Shown here piece by piece: positions 25,610 to 34,904 of a DNA stretch of 64,000 bases (position 1 is its first letter; every line of letters starts with the position of its first letter). Origin of the DNA: Bryobacterales bacterium KBS 96. GTDB lineage: Bacteria; Acidobacteriota; Terriglobia; Bryobacterales; Bryobacteraceae. The notes under the pieces are model-generated. The model ran no database searches, was not told the DNA's origin, and worked only from the letters and a program-made list of their open reading frames with translations. The stretch lies in NCBI GenBank assembly GCA_000381625.1, contig KB906767.1, positions 6,058,462 through 6,122,461 on the forward strand, written 5' to 3'. A program made the translations under genes and the position numbers.

Positions 25610-27691
25610 CTACTTCGTCGCCACGCTGCTTTGCGCCGGAGCCTCCAACTCGTTTAGAAGCGCGGGGGCGTCGTACAGCTTACGAAGGGCTTCCATCATC
25701 GCGCCCGGATGAACGGCAACCGCGCGGTTCGTCTCAATATCGTAAATGTAATCGCCGACGAGGCTTTCGATGTTGCCATCGAAAATGAGGCCGACGAGTT
25801 CGCCATTCCGATTAATCACCGGAGAGCCGGAATTGCCGCCGATGATGTCGCAGGTGTTGACGAAATCGAGAGGCGTAAATAGATCCAGACGGTCGCGGCG
25901 AGCGATATAGCGTTCCGGCAAATTAAACGGTGGTTTGAAACCGAAGCTGGTCGCCCGGTCGTAAAGCCCGAAGAATGTCGTCTCCGGCGGCGCGATGGTT
26001 CCATTCATCGGATAGCCCTTCACCGTTCCGTACGATAGCCGCAATGTGAACGTAGCGTCGGGATACGTGGACTTGCCGTATGCGGCGAAGCGAGCCTTAC
26101 CGATCTTCTGGCCGGCCTCGGTCAGAACGCTTTCAACGTTATCCTCGCGCCATTTGATGAACTCGCGGGAAAACGGGTCCATTTTTCGAGCCAGGACGAT
26201 TAGGGGATCGTCCGACGCGTCGACCGCAGGCTCTCCTCCCTTCACCAAAGCTTCGCGTACTTTGGGGTCGGCCAGTTTCGTGCCCTGGATTGCCTTCGCA
26301 GCCACTTCGGCAGGTGAGTGACCTTCGAGAACAGCCTTCACATAGGCGTTCCGCGGACCTAACAACTGCTGGGCGTAGGAGAGATCGTCCGCCAACTCGA
26401 CCTGTTCCAAGGCCGGATAGACGGGGGCGGGTGAGAACATCTCAAACCGTAGCGAGCCAAGTTGGGCATCGTGGAAGCCCGGCAACCTTTGGCCGTCCGG
26501 CTTTTTGATCTCTGCTACATACTGAACGATAGTCTGCGCGGTTCCGGTCAGATTGGAGGAATGCGAGAGGGCAAAGCGCTCGTCCAACCGGCTGGCCATC
26601 TGCTTCACCGCCGCGGCAATCTCCGTCCAGGCTGCGGCATATTCCGGATGCTGTGTTGCCACGATCTCGCGGAATTCCTTTTCACTGGCCTCTTTGCGCG
26701 CCATGAGCTTGGGATCTTGCAGGCCGTTGTACATGCCGCCTAAGGCTTTCAGGCTGTTCGCCAACAGAAAGAGTTTCGTCTTTGCCTCACGCGCCTGTTC
26801 GGTTCCTAAACTCGAATACTCTTTTAATACGCCGGACCTGCGCTGCAGCGTGCGGATGACGAGCGGCAGCCAGGAATCGCGTTGATACTCCAGTTGAGCC
26901 AGAGTGTCGAGGCGCGAGGTTGAGCCTGGATTCCCGGAGACAAAGACCAATTCACCATCGTGAGCGCCTTTGGGATTGAATCGGAGGAAGTCCTTGCTTT
27001 CCACCGGCACCCCGTTTTCGTAAATCCGAAACAGCGCCATGTCCAGGTCGTAACGCGGATAGGTGAAATTATCGGGATCGCCCCCGAAGAAGGCGATGCC
27101 CTGTTCCGGAGCGAAGACCAGACGGACATCCGTATACTTCTTGTACCGGTAAAGCCAATACTCGCCGCCGGAGTAAAGTGTCACGACATCGGAGCGCAGT
27201 CCGGTTTTGTCGAGACTTTCCTTCTCGATCTTTGCGATTTCCGCTTTGCGCGCCTGGAACGCATTCTGGTCGCTCATGCCCGGTGTTACGACAGACATCA
27301 CGCGAGAAGTCACGTTTTCCATGGACATGAGAACGTTGACTTCGAGATCGGGGCTTTTCAGTTCCCGGTCGCGCGTGGCGGCATAGAAGCCGGACGCCAC
27401 GTAATTCTGCTTCTCGCTCGAGACCTTCTGCAATTGACTCAGCGCGACGTGATGGTTGGTGAGTACGAGACCGTGAGGACTGACGAACGAGCCGGAGCCT
27501 CCGTCGTTGAAGCGAACGCTGGAGAGACGGACGTGATCAATCCACTGCCGCGTGGGAGTGAAGCCGTATTTCTCTTTCAGTTGTTTGAGCGGCAGATTAT
27601 CAAAGGTCCACATGCCCTCCTCGGCCCGGGCCAAAGGGAGCAACGCGCCAGCCAGCAAACAGACAAGCAGAGTATTTGAACCCGTGCGCAT
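25610..27691 (-). CDS. S46 family serine dipeptidyl-peptidase (DPP7/DPP11-like)
   Basis: Exported serine peptidase of 693 residues that removes dipeptides from peptide N-termini. A signal peptide (1-23) ends near LPLARA. The chymotrypsin-like fold is marked by the catalytic His in GLVLTNHHVALS (about residue 76), an Asp-rich segment GGDPDNFTYPRYDLDMALFR, and the catalytic Ser in DIIGGNSGSPVINRNGELVGL near the C-terminus. Length matches the family (about 700-720). Together with the S53 peptidase and Oar-like receptors it fits a proteolytic, peptide-using lifestyle (inference). It is convergent with the toxin-antitoxin locus, 9 bp apart. Confidence 0.94.
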   Translation of the reverse strand: MRTGSNTLLVCLLAGALLPLARAEEGMWTFDNLPLKQLKEKYGFTPTRQWIDHVRLSSVRFNDGGSGSFVSPHGLVLTNHHVALSQLQKVSSEKQNYVASGFYAATRDRELKSPDLEVNVLMSMENVTSRVMSVVTPGMSDQNAFQARKAEIAKIEKESLDKTGLRSDVVTLYSGGEYWLYRYKKYTDVRLVFAPEQGIAFFGGDPDNFTYPRYDLDMALFRIYENGVPVESKDFLRFNPKGAHDGELVFVSGNPGSTSRLDTLAQLEYQRDSWLPLVIRTLQRRSGVLKEYSSLGTEQAREAKTKLFLLANSLKALGGMYNGLQDPKLMARKEASEKEFREIVATQHPEYAAAWTEIAAAVKQMASRLDERFALSHSSNLTGTAQTIVQYVAEIKKPDGQRLPGFHDAQLGSLRFEMFSPAPVYPALEQVELADDLSYAQQLLGPRNAYVKAVLEGHSPAEVAAKAIQGTKLADPKVREALVKGGEPAVDASDDPLIVLARKMDPFSREFIKWREDNVESVLTEAGQKIGKARFAAYGKSTYPDATFTLRLSYGTVKGYPMNGTIAPPETTFFGLYDRATSFGFKPPFNLPERYIARRDRLDLFTPLDFVNTCDIIGGNSGSPVINRNGELVGLIFDGNIESLVGDYIYDIETNRAVAVHPGAMMEALRKLYDAPALLNELEAPAQSSVATK

Positions 27692-27824
27692 TATGGAGAC
27701 GACCTGTGGACCGAGTATACAACTGCAACAAGTGCGGTTCCCCCGCCACCCGGACTCTCGCGTTTGCCGGGCACATATATGAGAGAGTGAATTGCTGTCG
27801 GAGTTCGTCGAAAGGAGAATGCGA

Positions 27825-28736
27825 GTGCGCCAACTGCTGTGTTTGTTTATTGGGAGCCTGTTCTGTCTGACGATCCACGCCGCCGATACCAGTAAATTGA
27901 GCCAGCGGATTGCTTATAAGATTGCCGGATTTCCAGGGAAAGTGAGTCTATTTGCCGAGAACCTGCAAACCGGCGCTAGTTACGGGCTACTCGCCAATGA
28001 GCCGGTCCGCACGGCGAGCACGATCAAGCTTGCCGTGATGATCGAATGCTTTGCGGAAACCGGGGAAGGGAAGTTGAAATGGACGGAACCGCTGGCGGTG
28101 AGCGCCGAAAATAAAGTTTCGGGGTCCGGAGTCTTGACGGAGTTCTCCGATGGGGTTCAATTGCCCGTGCGCGACGTGATGCACCTCATGATCGTTGTGA
28201 GCGACAATACTGCGGCTAATATGCTTCTCGATCGCGTAACCGGCAACGCCGTGAACGCGCGCATGGCCGGATTGGGTCTGCGGCAGACACGCATAATGCG
28301 AAAGATTCTAGGCGATGCCGGACCAAAGGGAATTACGGTTGAGGGCGCGAAACCGGAGAATCGCAAATGGGGAATCGGCCGGAGCAGCCCGCGGGAAATG
28401 GTCGAAATTCTTGAAAAGCTCTATCACGGGGATCTGATCAGCCAAAACGCCTCGGCAGAGATGCTCGCTGTAATGAAGAGGCAGCAAGATCACAGCGGCA
28501 TCGGCCGCGACCTGAACGATGTTACGATTGCCAGCAAATCCGGCGCTCTCGATCGTCTACGCAGCGATGTCGGAATCGTTTATTCCGAGCGAGGTCCCAT
28601 CGCCATGGCGATTACCGTGGACGATATTCCGGAAGTGAACTGGACGGCCGATAATCCAGGAAGTCTGCTGATCTCCGCTGTTTCCGACATCCTGATTGAC
28701 GAATTGGGAGTGGCGAAAGGAGCCGCCGGGAAATAG
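27825..28736 (+). CDS. Class A beta-lactamase-fold serine hydrolase
   Basis: Penicillin-binding/serine-hydrolase fold of about 303 residues. A signal peptide (VRQLLCLFIGSLFCLTIHA) is followed by the active-site SxxK as STIK, the SDN motif as VVSDNTAANMLLD, and KSG in ASKSGALDRLRSD. These are the three class A signatures. The omega-loop Glu (ExxLN) is not evident: the equivalent region reads AKPENRKWGIGRSS, so hydrolysis of beta-lactams is not assured. GTG at 27825 is preferred because AAAGGAG lies 7 nt upstream; ATG at 27819 is only 1 nt from it. Function could be cell-wall peptide or beta-lactam hydrolysis. Confidence 0.88.
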   Translation: MRQLLCLFIGSLFCLTIHAADTSKLSQRIAYKIAGFPGKVSLFAENLQTGASYGLLANEPVRTASTIKLAVMIECFAETGEGKLKWTEPLAVSAENKVSGSGVLTEFSDGVQLPVRDVMHLMIVVSDNTAANMLLDRVTGNAVNARMAGLGLRQTRIMRKILGDAGPKGITVEGAKPENRKWGIGRSSPREMVEILEKLYHGDLISQNASAEMLAVMKRQQDHSGIGRDLNDVTIASKSGALDRLRSDVGIVYSERGPIAMAITVDDIPEVNWTADNPGSLLISAVSDILIDELGVAKGAAGK

Positions 28737-28740
28737 CAGC

Positions 28741-28798
28741 TTCAACCCGCGCGCACTGGCGTGCGGCGGCTCCGTTTCCAGATTGCCTCGAGGTGCGC
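28741..28798. repeat. Composite palindromic repeat, half copy (hairpin B)
   Basis: GCGCACTGGCGTGC hairpin followed by GGCGGCTCCGTTTCCAGATTGCC. It begins 5 bp after the beta-lactamase-like stop codon and ends at the peroxiredoxin stop, between convergent genes, so it may also act as a terminator-like structure. Confidence 0.7.
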
Positions 28799-28800
28799 TT

Positions 28801-29340
28801 TTATTTCTTTTCCATGCCGCTAAGCGCAGCAAGTACTTCCTCGCTGTGCACTCTGGGATTCACGCCAGTCCAGACTTTCACGATTTTGCCTTCCGGGTTG
28901 ATGAGAAAGGTGTTGCGCGATGCGATCTGTGTGCCGCCCATGTCGCGTAGCGAACCGTACTGACTCACGACCTTCTTTTCCGTATCCGACAGCAGCTTGA
29001 ATGTCAGACCCTGCTGGGCGCAGAACTCTTTGTGGCTGCCGGTCGTATCGACGCTGACTCCCACGATCACGGCGTTTTCCTGGCTATATTTCGACAAGTC
29101 GCGTTGGAAATTGTGTGCTTCGATCGTGCAGCCCGGCGTGCCGTCTTTCGGATAAAAGTAGAGGACTACCCACTTCCCTCGAAAATCAGCAAGGCTGATG
29201 TTGGTTCCATCCTGCGAGGGCAACGTGAATACTGGCGCTTCTTGCCCTGCCTGGGGCATGGTTTCCGACGCAAGCACTGTTTGCAGCGCAAACGGAACAG
29301 TCAGCAGGAGAGCGGAGAATGCGAGCCGCGATCGAATCAT
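28801..29340 (-). CDS. Thiol peroxidase, PrxQ/BCP-type peroxiredoxin (exported)
   Basis: Peroxide reductase of 179 residues. An N-terminal signal peptide (RSRLAFSALLLTVPFALQTVLA) puts it in the periplasm. The thioredoxin-fold core has WVVLYFYPKDGTPGCTIEA, with the peroxidatic Cys in TPGC followed by the family's Thr. A second Cys lies in SHKEFCAQQG. RNTFLINPEGKI is the usual beta-strand before the C-terminal helix. AAGGA is 10 nt before the ATG. The divergent 250-bp gap to glgE (29341-29590) has no gene and no clear promoter that I could recognise. Confidence 0.93.
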   Translation of the reverse strand: MIRSRLAFSALLLTVPFALQTVLASETMPQAGQEAPVFTLPSQDGTNISLADFRGKWVVLYFYPKDGTPGCTIEAHNFQRDLSKYSQENAVIVGVSVDTTGSHKEFCAQQGLTFKLLSDTEKKVVSQYGSLRDMGGTQIASRNTFLINPEGKIVKVWTGVNPRVHSEEVLAALSGMEKK

Positions 29341-29590
29341 TGGGGGTAGGTTCCTTATTAGTTAGCGAGCCCTTGAAACCGTAGTAATAACATAACCCCG
29401 GTGAGAGGTTCGTTCCCGGAATAGCAGCAAACAGCTGCGGATCGGGTATCGACGGCCGCCTGCCTGCGTACGTAACGAAGCCGGCCGGCTGGGGTCAAAC
29501 CGTTCGGGACGCTCCGCGGTTTCGCGAGTGCAATCTGTAATAATCGATGTCCCCGCCGCGACGAATATGCCGGCGATCTTAGTATGAGAT

Positions 29591-31588
29591 ATGGCTAAAC
29601 CTCAACACGATGGGCGTCGCCGGGTTGCAATCGAGGGTGTGAAGCCCGAAATCGACGCGGGACGATTTCCGGCGAAGCGGGTAATCGGGGATCTGGTTCG
29701 CGTGGAAGCGGACATCTTCACAGATGGGCACGATTCCATTTCGGCGGCGCTTCTCTTTCGGCACGAGAGTTCGCCGTCCTGGAGCGAACAACGGATGCAG
29801 CCCGACGTCAACGACCGCTGGTTCGGCGACTTTCGCGTAAGCCAGTTGGGGCGTTATTTCTACACCATTCACGGTTGGGTCGATCACTTCGTTACGTGGC
29901 GCCGCGATCTGCTGAAGCGTATCGACACGAATCAGGACACTCCGGTCGACTATCTGATCGGCGCCGCTCTTGTTGAAGAAGCGGGTGCGCGGGCTTCGGA
30001 GCTAGATGCGGAGTGGCTGTCGCAGGAAGCGGGCTTTCTTCGCTCGGCAACCGACATCGCGGAGAAACGCATCCGCGCCACAAACGAAGCGTTGGCGCAG
30101 ACCATCGCCAGATTCCCCGATCGCCATCTCGCCACGCGCCTCGATCGCGAACTCGCGATTGTGGTCGATCCGCTACGCGGGCGGTTCAGCGCGTGGTATG
30201 AGCTGTTCCCCCGTTCGACCTCGCCGGTTCCCGGCCAACACGGCACGCTGAAGGATTTAGAGGCGCGGCTGCCATCCATCGCCGAAATGGGCTTCGATAT
30301 TGTGTATCTGCCGCCGGTTCACCCCATTGGAGTGAGCTTTCGCAAGGGCCGCAATAATACGCAGACCCCGCAATCCGGCGATGTAGGGAGTCCGTGGGCG
30401 ATTGGCGGCGTCGAGGGTGGACACAAGAGCTTACACCCCAGCCTGGGCACGCTCGAGGATTTCCGGCGGCTTGTAAAGCGAGCGTCCGAGCTGGATCTTG
30501 AAGTCGCGCTGGATATCGCATTCCAAGTTTCGCCCGACCATCCGTATGCCAGAGAGCACGAGGGATGGTTCAGGAAGAGACCGGACGGAACCATTCAGTA
30601 TGCGGAGAATCCGCCGAAGAAATACCAGGATATCTACCCGTTCGACTTCGAAACCGGAAACTGGCGGGAACTCTGGGACGAATTAAAAAGCGTGTTCACG
30701 TTCTGGATTGAGCACGGAGTGCACATTTTTCGCGTAGATAATCCGCATACGAAGCCCTTCTCGTTCTGGGAGTGGGCCATTACGGAAATCAAGCGGGAGC
30801 ATCCGGAGACATTGTTTCTCTCGGAAGCATTCACCCGGCCAAAGATCATGTACCGGTTGGCAAAGCTGGGGTTCAGCCAGTCTTACACTTATTTCCCGTG
30901 GCGGAACACTAAATACGAACTAATCACCTACTTGACGGAATTGACGAAGACAGACGTCCGCGAATTCTTCCGCCCGAGTCAATGGCCGAATACTCCCGAC
31001 ATCTTGACCGAGTTTCTTCAAACGGGCGGGAGGGCCGCGTTCATCATCCGTTATGTGCTGGCGTCGACGCTCGGAGCAAGCTACGGTATCTACGGCCCCG
31101 CCTTCGAATTGCTGGAAGGACGCGCCTTGCGGCAGGGCAGCGAGGAGTATCTGGATTCGGAGAAATATCAGATCCGGGTCTGGGACTGGGATTCTGCCGA
31201 TAGCCTGCGCGGCCTGATTTCATCGGTGAACGGCATTCGCCGCGACAACCTGGCTCTTCAGAACGATTGGAGCCTGGAATTTCATCCAATCGATAACGAT
31301 CAACTGATTTGCTACAGCAAACGTTCGGAAGACGGAGTGAATCTGGTTGTCGTGGTCGTCAACCTCGATACGCATTACACCCAATCCGGATTCGTGGAAC
31401 TGCCGCTGGAGCGATGGAATATAGATGCGAGTCACCAATTTCAGGCGCACGATCTGCTGACGGATGCCCGCTATTTGTGGAGCTCGCATCGAAATTACGT
31501 GCAATTGGACCCGCACACGATGCCGGCGCATATCTTTCGGATCCGCCGTAAGATTCGGTCGGAGGCGGATTTTGAATATTTCCTCTGA
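29591..31588 (+). CDS. glgE: Alpha-1,4-glucan:maltose-1-phosphate maltosyltransferase
   Basis: GH13_3 enzyme of 665 residues that extends alpha-glucans with maltosyl units from maltose-1-phosphate. The N-terminal beta-domain has VAIEGVKPEIDAGRFPAKRVIGD and the helical insertion follows. The catalytic barrel starts at FDIVYLPPVHPIG. HIFRVDNPHTKPFSFW carries the nucleophile Asp and LFLSEAFTRP the acid/base Glu. YAENPPKKYQDIYPFDF is the maltose-1-phosphate-binding region. The C-terminal beta-sandwich ends MPAHIFRIRRK. The next gene is the maltokinase that makes its substrate, 48 bp downstream. Trehalose synthase and branching enzyme are not in the window. Confidence 0.97.
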   Translation: MAKPQHDGRRRVAIEGVKPEIDAGRFPAKRVIGDLVRVEADIFTDGHDSISAALLFRHESSPSWSEQRMQPDVNDRWFGDFRVSQLGRYFYTIHGWVDHFVTWRRDLLKRIDTNQDTPVDYLIGAALVEEAGARASELDAEWLSQEAGFLRSATDIAEKRIRATNEALAQTIARFPDRHLATRLDRELAIVVDPLRGRFSAWYELFPRSTSPVPGQHGTLKDLEARLPSIAEMGFDIVYLPPVHPIGVSFRKGRNNTQTPQSGDVGSPWAIGGVEGGHKSLHPSLGTLEDFRRLVKRASELDLEVALDIAFQVSPDHPYAREHEGWFRKRPDGTIQYAENPPKKYQDIYPFDFETGNWRELWDELKSVFTFWIEHGVHIFRVDNPHTKPFSFWEWAITEIKREHPETLFLSEAFTRPKIMYRLAKLGFSQSYTYFPWRNTKYELITYLTELTKTDVREFFRPSQWPNTPDILTEFLQTGGRAAFIIRYVLASTLGASYGIYGPAFELLEGRALRQGSEEYLDSEKYQIRVWDWDSADSLRGLISSVNGIRRDNLALQNDWSLEFHPIDNDQLICYSKRSEDGVNLVVVVVNLDTHYTQSGFVELPLERWNIDASHQFQAHDLLTDARYLWSSHRNYVQLDPHTMPAHIFRIRRKIRSEADFEYFL

Positions 31589-31636
31589 GCGGGAATCCGC
31601 GTGAATTGACGGCTTTCCTCAAATAAGCAACCCTTT

Positions 31637-33292
31637 ATGACATTTCCCGAGCCTGAAAACGACACCGCGCCGGCCAAAGAACGGAATGCCGCCCTAAGCA
31701 GCATACCGGTTATTCCCGTGGAACGATGGGAGCTGTTTCTGGACGACAACCTGCTGTCACGCATCGTCCAAGAATTGCCATCGTTCCTGATGTCGCGCCG
31801 CTGGTACAGGGATAAGACAAGAGCTATTCGCGAGGTCGGCATCGACGCAGTCATCTCGATGCCTTTGTCCGAAGCCTATATTTTGGGCGCGCGCATCGAG
31901 TACGAAGAAGGCGGCCGCCAGTTCTATCTCATCAGCCTTGCGCTAGGCGATGTCGAAGAGGATTCGTTCGCCAGAGTGCGACGCTCCGATGGATCGGAGA
32001 AATGGCTTTACGACGCTTTCCGCAGTGATGCATTCCGCAAGGAGTTGTTCGCAACCATACAAGGCGGAACTTCGCTTCGTGGGAACAACGCGGAACTGGC
32101 GGGATCGCAAACGAGGGCGTTTCGGACGACAGTGGGGCGTCTATCCGAGAACGCGCCAACGAGGCTTATGAACGTGGAGCAGACCAACACCTCCGTGGTT
32201 TATGGAGATCGCTGCATATTGAAGGTTTTCCGCAAATTGGAAGAAGGCATCAACCCGGATGTCGAGATCGGGGCGTTTTTGACCGAGCACGGTTTCCGAA
32301 ATACGCCAGCGGTCCTGGGCTGGCTGGAGTACATCCCGGCCGAGGGAAGGCCGATGCAGGCAGCCATTCTGCAGGAATTCATTCCCAACAAAGGCGATGC
32401 CTGGAAGTACACGCTCGATTCGCTCGGCGGATTTTTCCAGATGGCGCAACAGAAGAGGGAAGCGCCCCCCATCTTGAAGGCGGCGCATCCGCTCGAAATG
32501 GCTTACCTGGAAAGGGAAACGCCCGGGATCGAGATATTCGGCGATTATCTGGCGTCTGTCCGGCTGCTGGGGGAGCGAACGGCCCAAATGCACGCCGTGT
32601 TGACTGACGTGAATGCGGGGCCGGAATTTGCGCCCGAGCGAGTGACGTCGGAATCGAGAAAAGAGATGTATGACGCGATGGAGTTCCAGGCGGACATATC
32701 ATTCGATCTCTTGCACCGGCAACGCGCTAATCTCGCTACCGGGGTGGCAGAGGATGCCGATCGGGTGCTCGCGCAAGAGCGGCAGATCCGGGAGCGGTTC
32801 AGGCCTTTGCTCGATCGCGACATCCAGGCGCTTCGCATCCGGCACCATGGTGATTTTCATCTCGGGCAGGTCCTCTATACCGGCACGGACTTCATGATCA
32901 TCGATTTCGAGGGCGAGCCCGCGTTGCCGCTCGCTGCCAGAAGGAGCAAGCAAATGGCGATGCGCGATGTCGCGGGCATGGTGCGGTCGTTCCAGTACGC
33001 GCCGTACGCCGCGTTGCTAGGACAGGCTTCTTTGGAATACGCCGAGGACGAAATGCCTGCGCTTGAAAAGTGGGCTGCGTTCTGGACGGCAGTAGTGAGC
33101 GCCGAATACCTGCGCGGCTATTGGGGCGCCGCCGAAGGCCACTCGTTTGTGCCGCCTACTCGCGACGAGAGGTGGCTACTGCTCGATATTTTTCTGCTGC
33201 AGAAAGCGCTCTACGAGATCGGCTATGAATTGAACAACCGTCCGGCATGGGTCCGGATCCCGCTGCGAGGCATACTCGGGTTGATGACTTGA
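31637..33292 (+). CDS. Maltokinase (trehalose synthase-fused-type kinase domain, here free-standing)
   Basis: Aminoglycoside-phosphotransferase-like kinase of 551 residues that phosphorylates maltose to maltose-1-phosphate for GlgE. Seen: N-terminal LPSFLMSRRWYRDKTRAIREV, a nucleotide-lobe Lys in DRCILKVFRKLEEGINPDVEIG, the catalytic Brenner motif RIRHHGDFHLGQVLYTGTDF and the metal-binding IIDFEGEPA. The region RSKQMAMRDVAGMVRSFQYA is characteristic of maltokinases. In many bacteria it is fused to TreS; here there is no amylase domain. It lies in one operon with glgE. Confidence 0.94.
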   Translation: MTFPEPENDTAPAKERNAALSSIPVIPVERWELFLDDNLLSRIVQELPSFLMSRRWYRDKTRAIREVGIDAVISMPLSEAYILGARIEYEEGGRQFYLISLALGDVEEDSFARVRRSDGSEKWLYDAFRSDAFRKELFATIQGGTSLRGNNAELAGSQTRAFRTTVGRLSENAPTRLMNVEQTNTSVVYGDRCILKVFRKLEEGINPDVEIGAFLTEHGFRNTPAVLGWLEYIPAEGRPMQAAILQEFIPNKGDAWKYTLDSLGGFFQMAQQKREAPPILKAAHPLEMAYLERETPGIEIFGDYLASVRLLGERTAQMHAVLTDVNAGPEFAPERVTSESRKEMYDAMEFQADISFDLLHRQRANLATGVAEDADRVLAQERQIRERFRPLLDRDIQALRIRHHGDFHLGQVLYTGTDFMIIDFEGEPALPLAARRSKQMAMRDVAGMVRSFQYAPYAALLGQASLEYAEDEMPALEKWAAFWTAVVSAEYLRGYWGAAEGHSFVPPTRDERWLLLDIFLLQKALYEIGYELNNRPAWVRIPLRGILGLMT

Positions 33293-33360
33293 TAGCGGCC
33301 GGTTTTGAGGGATGGGCGCTTATGCTCAATGTCGTTTACTGAAGATCCTAACGCGTTTTG

Positions 33361-33410
33361 AATAATCGCTTGCTTACGCTTCACGGCTCAGTTTCGAAAA
33401 TGCAAGAATC
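33361..33410. repeat. Composite palindromic repeat, degenerate half copy
   Basis: CGCTTGCTTACGCTTCACGGCTCAGTTTCGAAAATGCAAG resembles the hairpin-A half at 18425-18470 (CGCTTGCTGACGCAAGGCGGCTCTGTGTCGAAGATGCAAG) with substitutions that spoil the stem. It lies between convergent genes. Confidence 0.6.
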
Positions 33411-33454
33411 ACTCTCGGGCCGGACATGCCCGTTCCCTACACTGTCGGTTGTAG

Positions 33455-33474
33455 GGTCGAGGCATGCCTCGACC
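33455..33474. repeat. Perfect 20-bp palindrome
   Basis: GGTCGAGGCATGCCTCGACC, self-complementary without a spacer, in the 230-bp gap between maltokinase and the convergent epimerase gene (33293-33522). With no T-run it is not a standard terminator. The remainder of this gap holds only the degenerate repeat copy. Confidence 0.75.
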
Positions 33475-33522
33475 GCCCTAGATTCAAGAGTTTTCATCTC
33501 TGAAGCCGATACAGTTCGCGAA

Positions 33523-34719
33523 CTACGGAATGAAAAGCTGCACCTCTACGGAGTAGGTGACGGAGTCGCCCGGCTTTAGAATCACCATTCCCGTGTCTTT
33601 GCCTTTCCATTCCTTGCCGAACGGGTCGCCCCAATTGAACTGAGGTTCAAACGCGACGAATTGCTTCTCCACTGGCGCATAAGCCTGGAACGCTGAAATC
33701 TGCGGTGAGATGCCGATGATGCGCACCCCATATTTGGCGACAGGATCGGTGATTTCCGCCGTGACGTGACCGTTTGCATCTCGGTTGAGATCGACAAAGC
33801 AGTCATCCAGGAAGGTTTTATCGAGCGCGAGGCCGCCCGGCTTGTTGAATGCGTATTTGCCTTTCAACGGAAGCAGCCTGCCGGTCGGGAACACGTCGTC
33901 GTAATTGTTTACCTGGGCCATCATCTTGGCGGGAATGGAGAGGCGCGCCTGTTCGCGATCACCGCTGGGAAGCGCGAAATACGGATGCCAGCCGATTCCC
34001 ACGGGATCGTCCTCATCTCCGGTGTTCTTCACCGTGACGGTGAATCCGAAGCCCTCATTGTTCAGAGTGGCTGTGACGCTTACGTCCGATTTCGATAGCC
34101 AGTGGCCGTCGAAATCGCCGGCGTCTAAAGCGCCAGTTACCGAGGCGGCGTCGTCACCCGATTGCAGGTTTACGGTGTCCATGGCGCGATTGAGAATCAA
34201 CCCGTGCATCGCGTGCAGTTCGGCACGAGGCTTTTTGCCGTGGGAGTTCGCGTTAAGGGCGACCTTTTTGCCAAGGATCGTCGCTTCGATAGTTTTGCCG
34301 TCGGGCCGCAGTTTTCCGCGAATGCGGTTCGCAAACGGGACGAGGATGGCCCCGCCGGCCGAATAGGACGCCTGACCGTACTGATCGGTAGGTCCGTTGT
34401 TAAGGAGTTGCGGCGCCTGATCGAGGGGCGGGCTGACCAGCACGTCGATGATGCCTTTCCCCGGAACGAACGCCTTAATCTTGAAGATATTCATGCCGCG
34501 GCCCGGAAGAATATCCGCGCTCAAAATCTGCGGCTTGGTCGCATCAGAGGATTGAGGCTGGCTCAGCTCAACCGCCTTCTTCCCGTTTACCGTGACCTCG
34601 GTTTCTTTGGCCTGAAAGCGGTGCTGCGGTTGGGCCGTTTGCGTTTCCGGAGGTTTCGAGGAAGAGCAGCCTGCAAGCGTCAATGCAACGGCAATGGGGA
34701 AACAGAGTTTCGCATTCAT
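33523..34719 (-). CDS. Aldose 1-epimerase family lipoprotein
   Basis: Galactose-mutarotase-fold protein of 398 residues. ATG at 34719 is chosen because it directly opens a lipoprotein signal peptide (KLCFPIAVALTLAGCSSS, lipobox LAGC); AAGGA lies about 10 nt upstream, and the frame extends 11 codons further. The mutarotase core includes MHGLILNRAMD, GIGWHPYFALPSGDR (the His motif), LDKTFLDDCFVDL and FVAFEPQFNWGDPFGKEW (the Glu). A Pro/Gln-rich linker follows the lipobox. It is likely anchored on the periplasmic or outer face of a membrane and interconverts sugar anomers before uptake. Confidence 0.9.
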   Translation of the reverse strand: MNAKLCFPIAVALTLAGCSSSKPPETQTAQPQHRFQAKETEVTVNGKKAVELSQPQSSDATKPQILSADILPGRGMNIFKIKAFVPGKGIIDVLVSPPLDQAPQLLNNGPTDQYGQASYSAGGAILVPFANRIRGKLRPDGKTIEATILGKKVALNANSHGKKPRAELHAMHGLILNRAMDTVNLQSGDDAASVTGALDAGDFDGHWLSKSDVSVTATLNNEGFGFTVTVKNTGDEDDPVGIGWHPYFALPSGDREQARLSIPAKMMAQVNNYDDVFPTGRLLPLKGKYAFNKPGGLALDKTFLDDCFVDLNRDANGHVTAEITDPVAKYGVRIIGISPQISAFQAYAPVEKQFVAFEPQFNWGDPFGKEWKGKDTGMVILKPGDSVTYSVEVQLFIP

Positions 34720-34904
34720 TTTTATCGGGTCCTTATCGGCGTGGCTCCGCAATCATATCGCGGCGGGTTGCTGGTTCCGCCGGCAGCGCGGCGCTCTCGG
34801 GCGGCCGGAACCTGTAAGCGCTTCCAGAAAATATCGCGCTTTCAGGCCCTGTGTCAATCTCATTTGCTGATTTCTCAAATCGAATGAGGCACAATAATAG
34901 AAAT

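Noticed and set aside
27676-27870. Cys-rich plus-strand ORF between the S46 peptidase and the beta-lactamase-like gene
   Set aside because: It overlaps both neighbours' 5' ends and the lactamase signal-peptide coding region in another frame, and has no own ribosome-binding site.
34162-34887. Plus-strand ORF of 241 residues opposite the epimerase gene
   Set aside because: Lies antisense to a clear lipoprotein enzyme; composition is that of a complementary-strand artefact.
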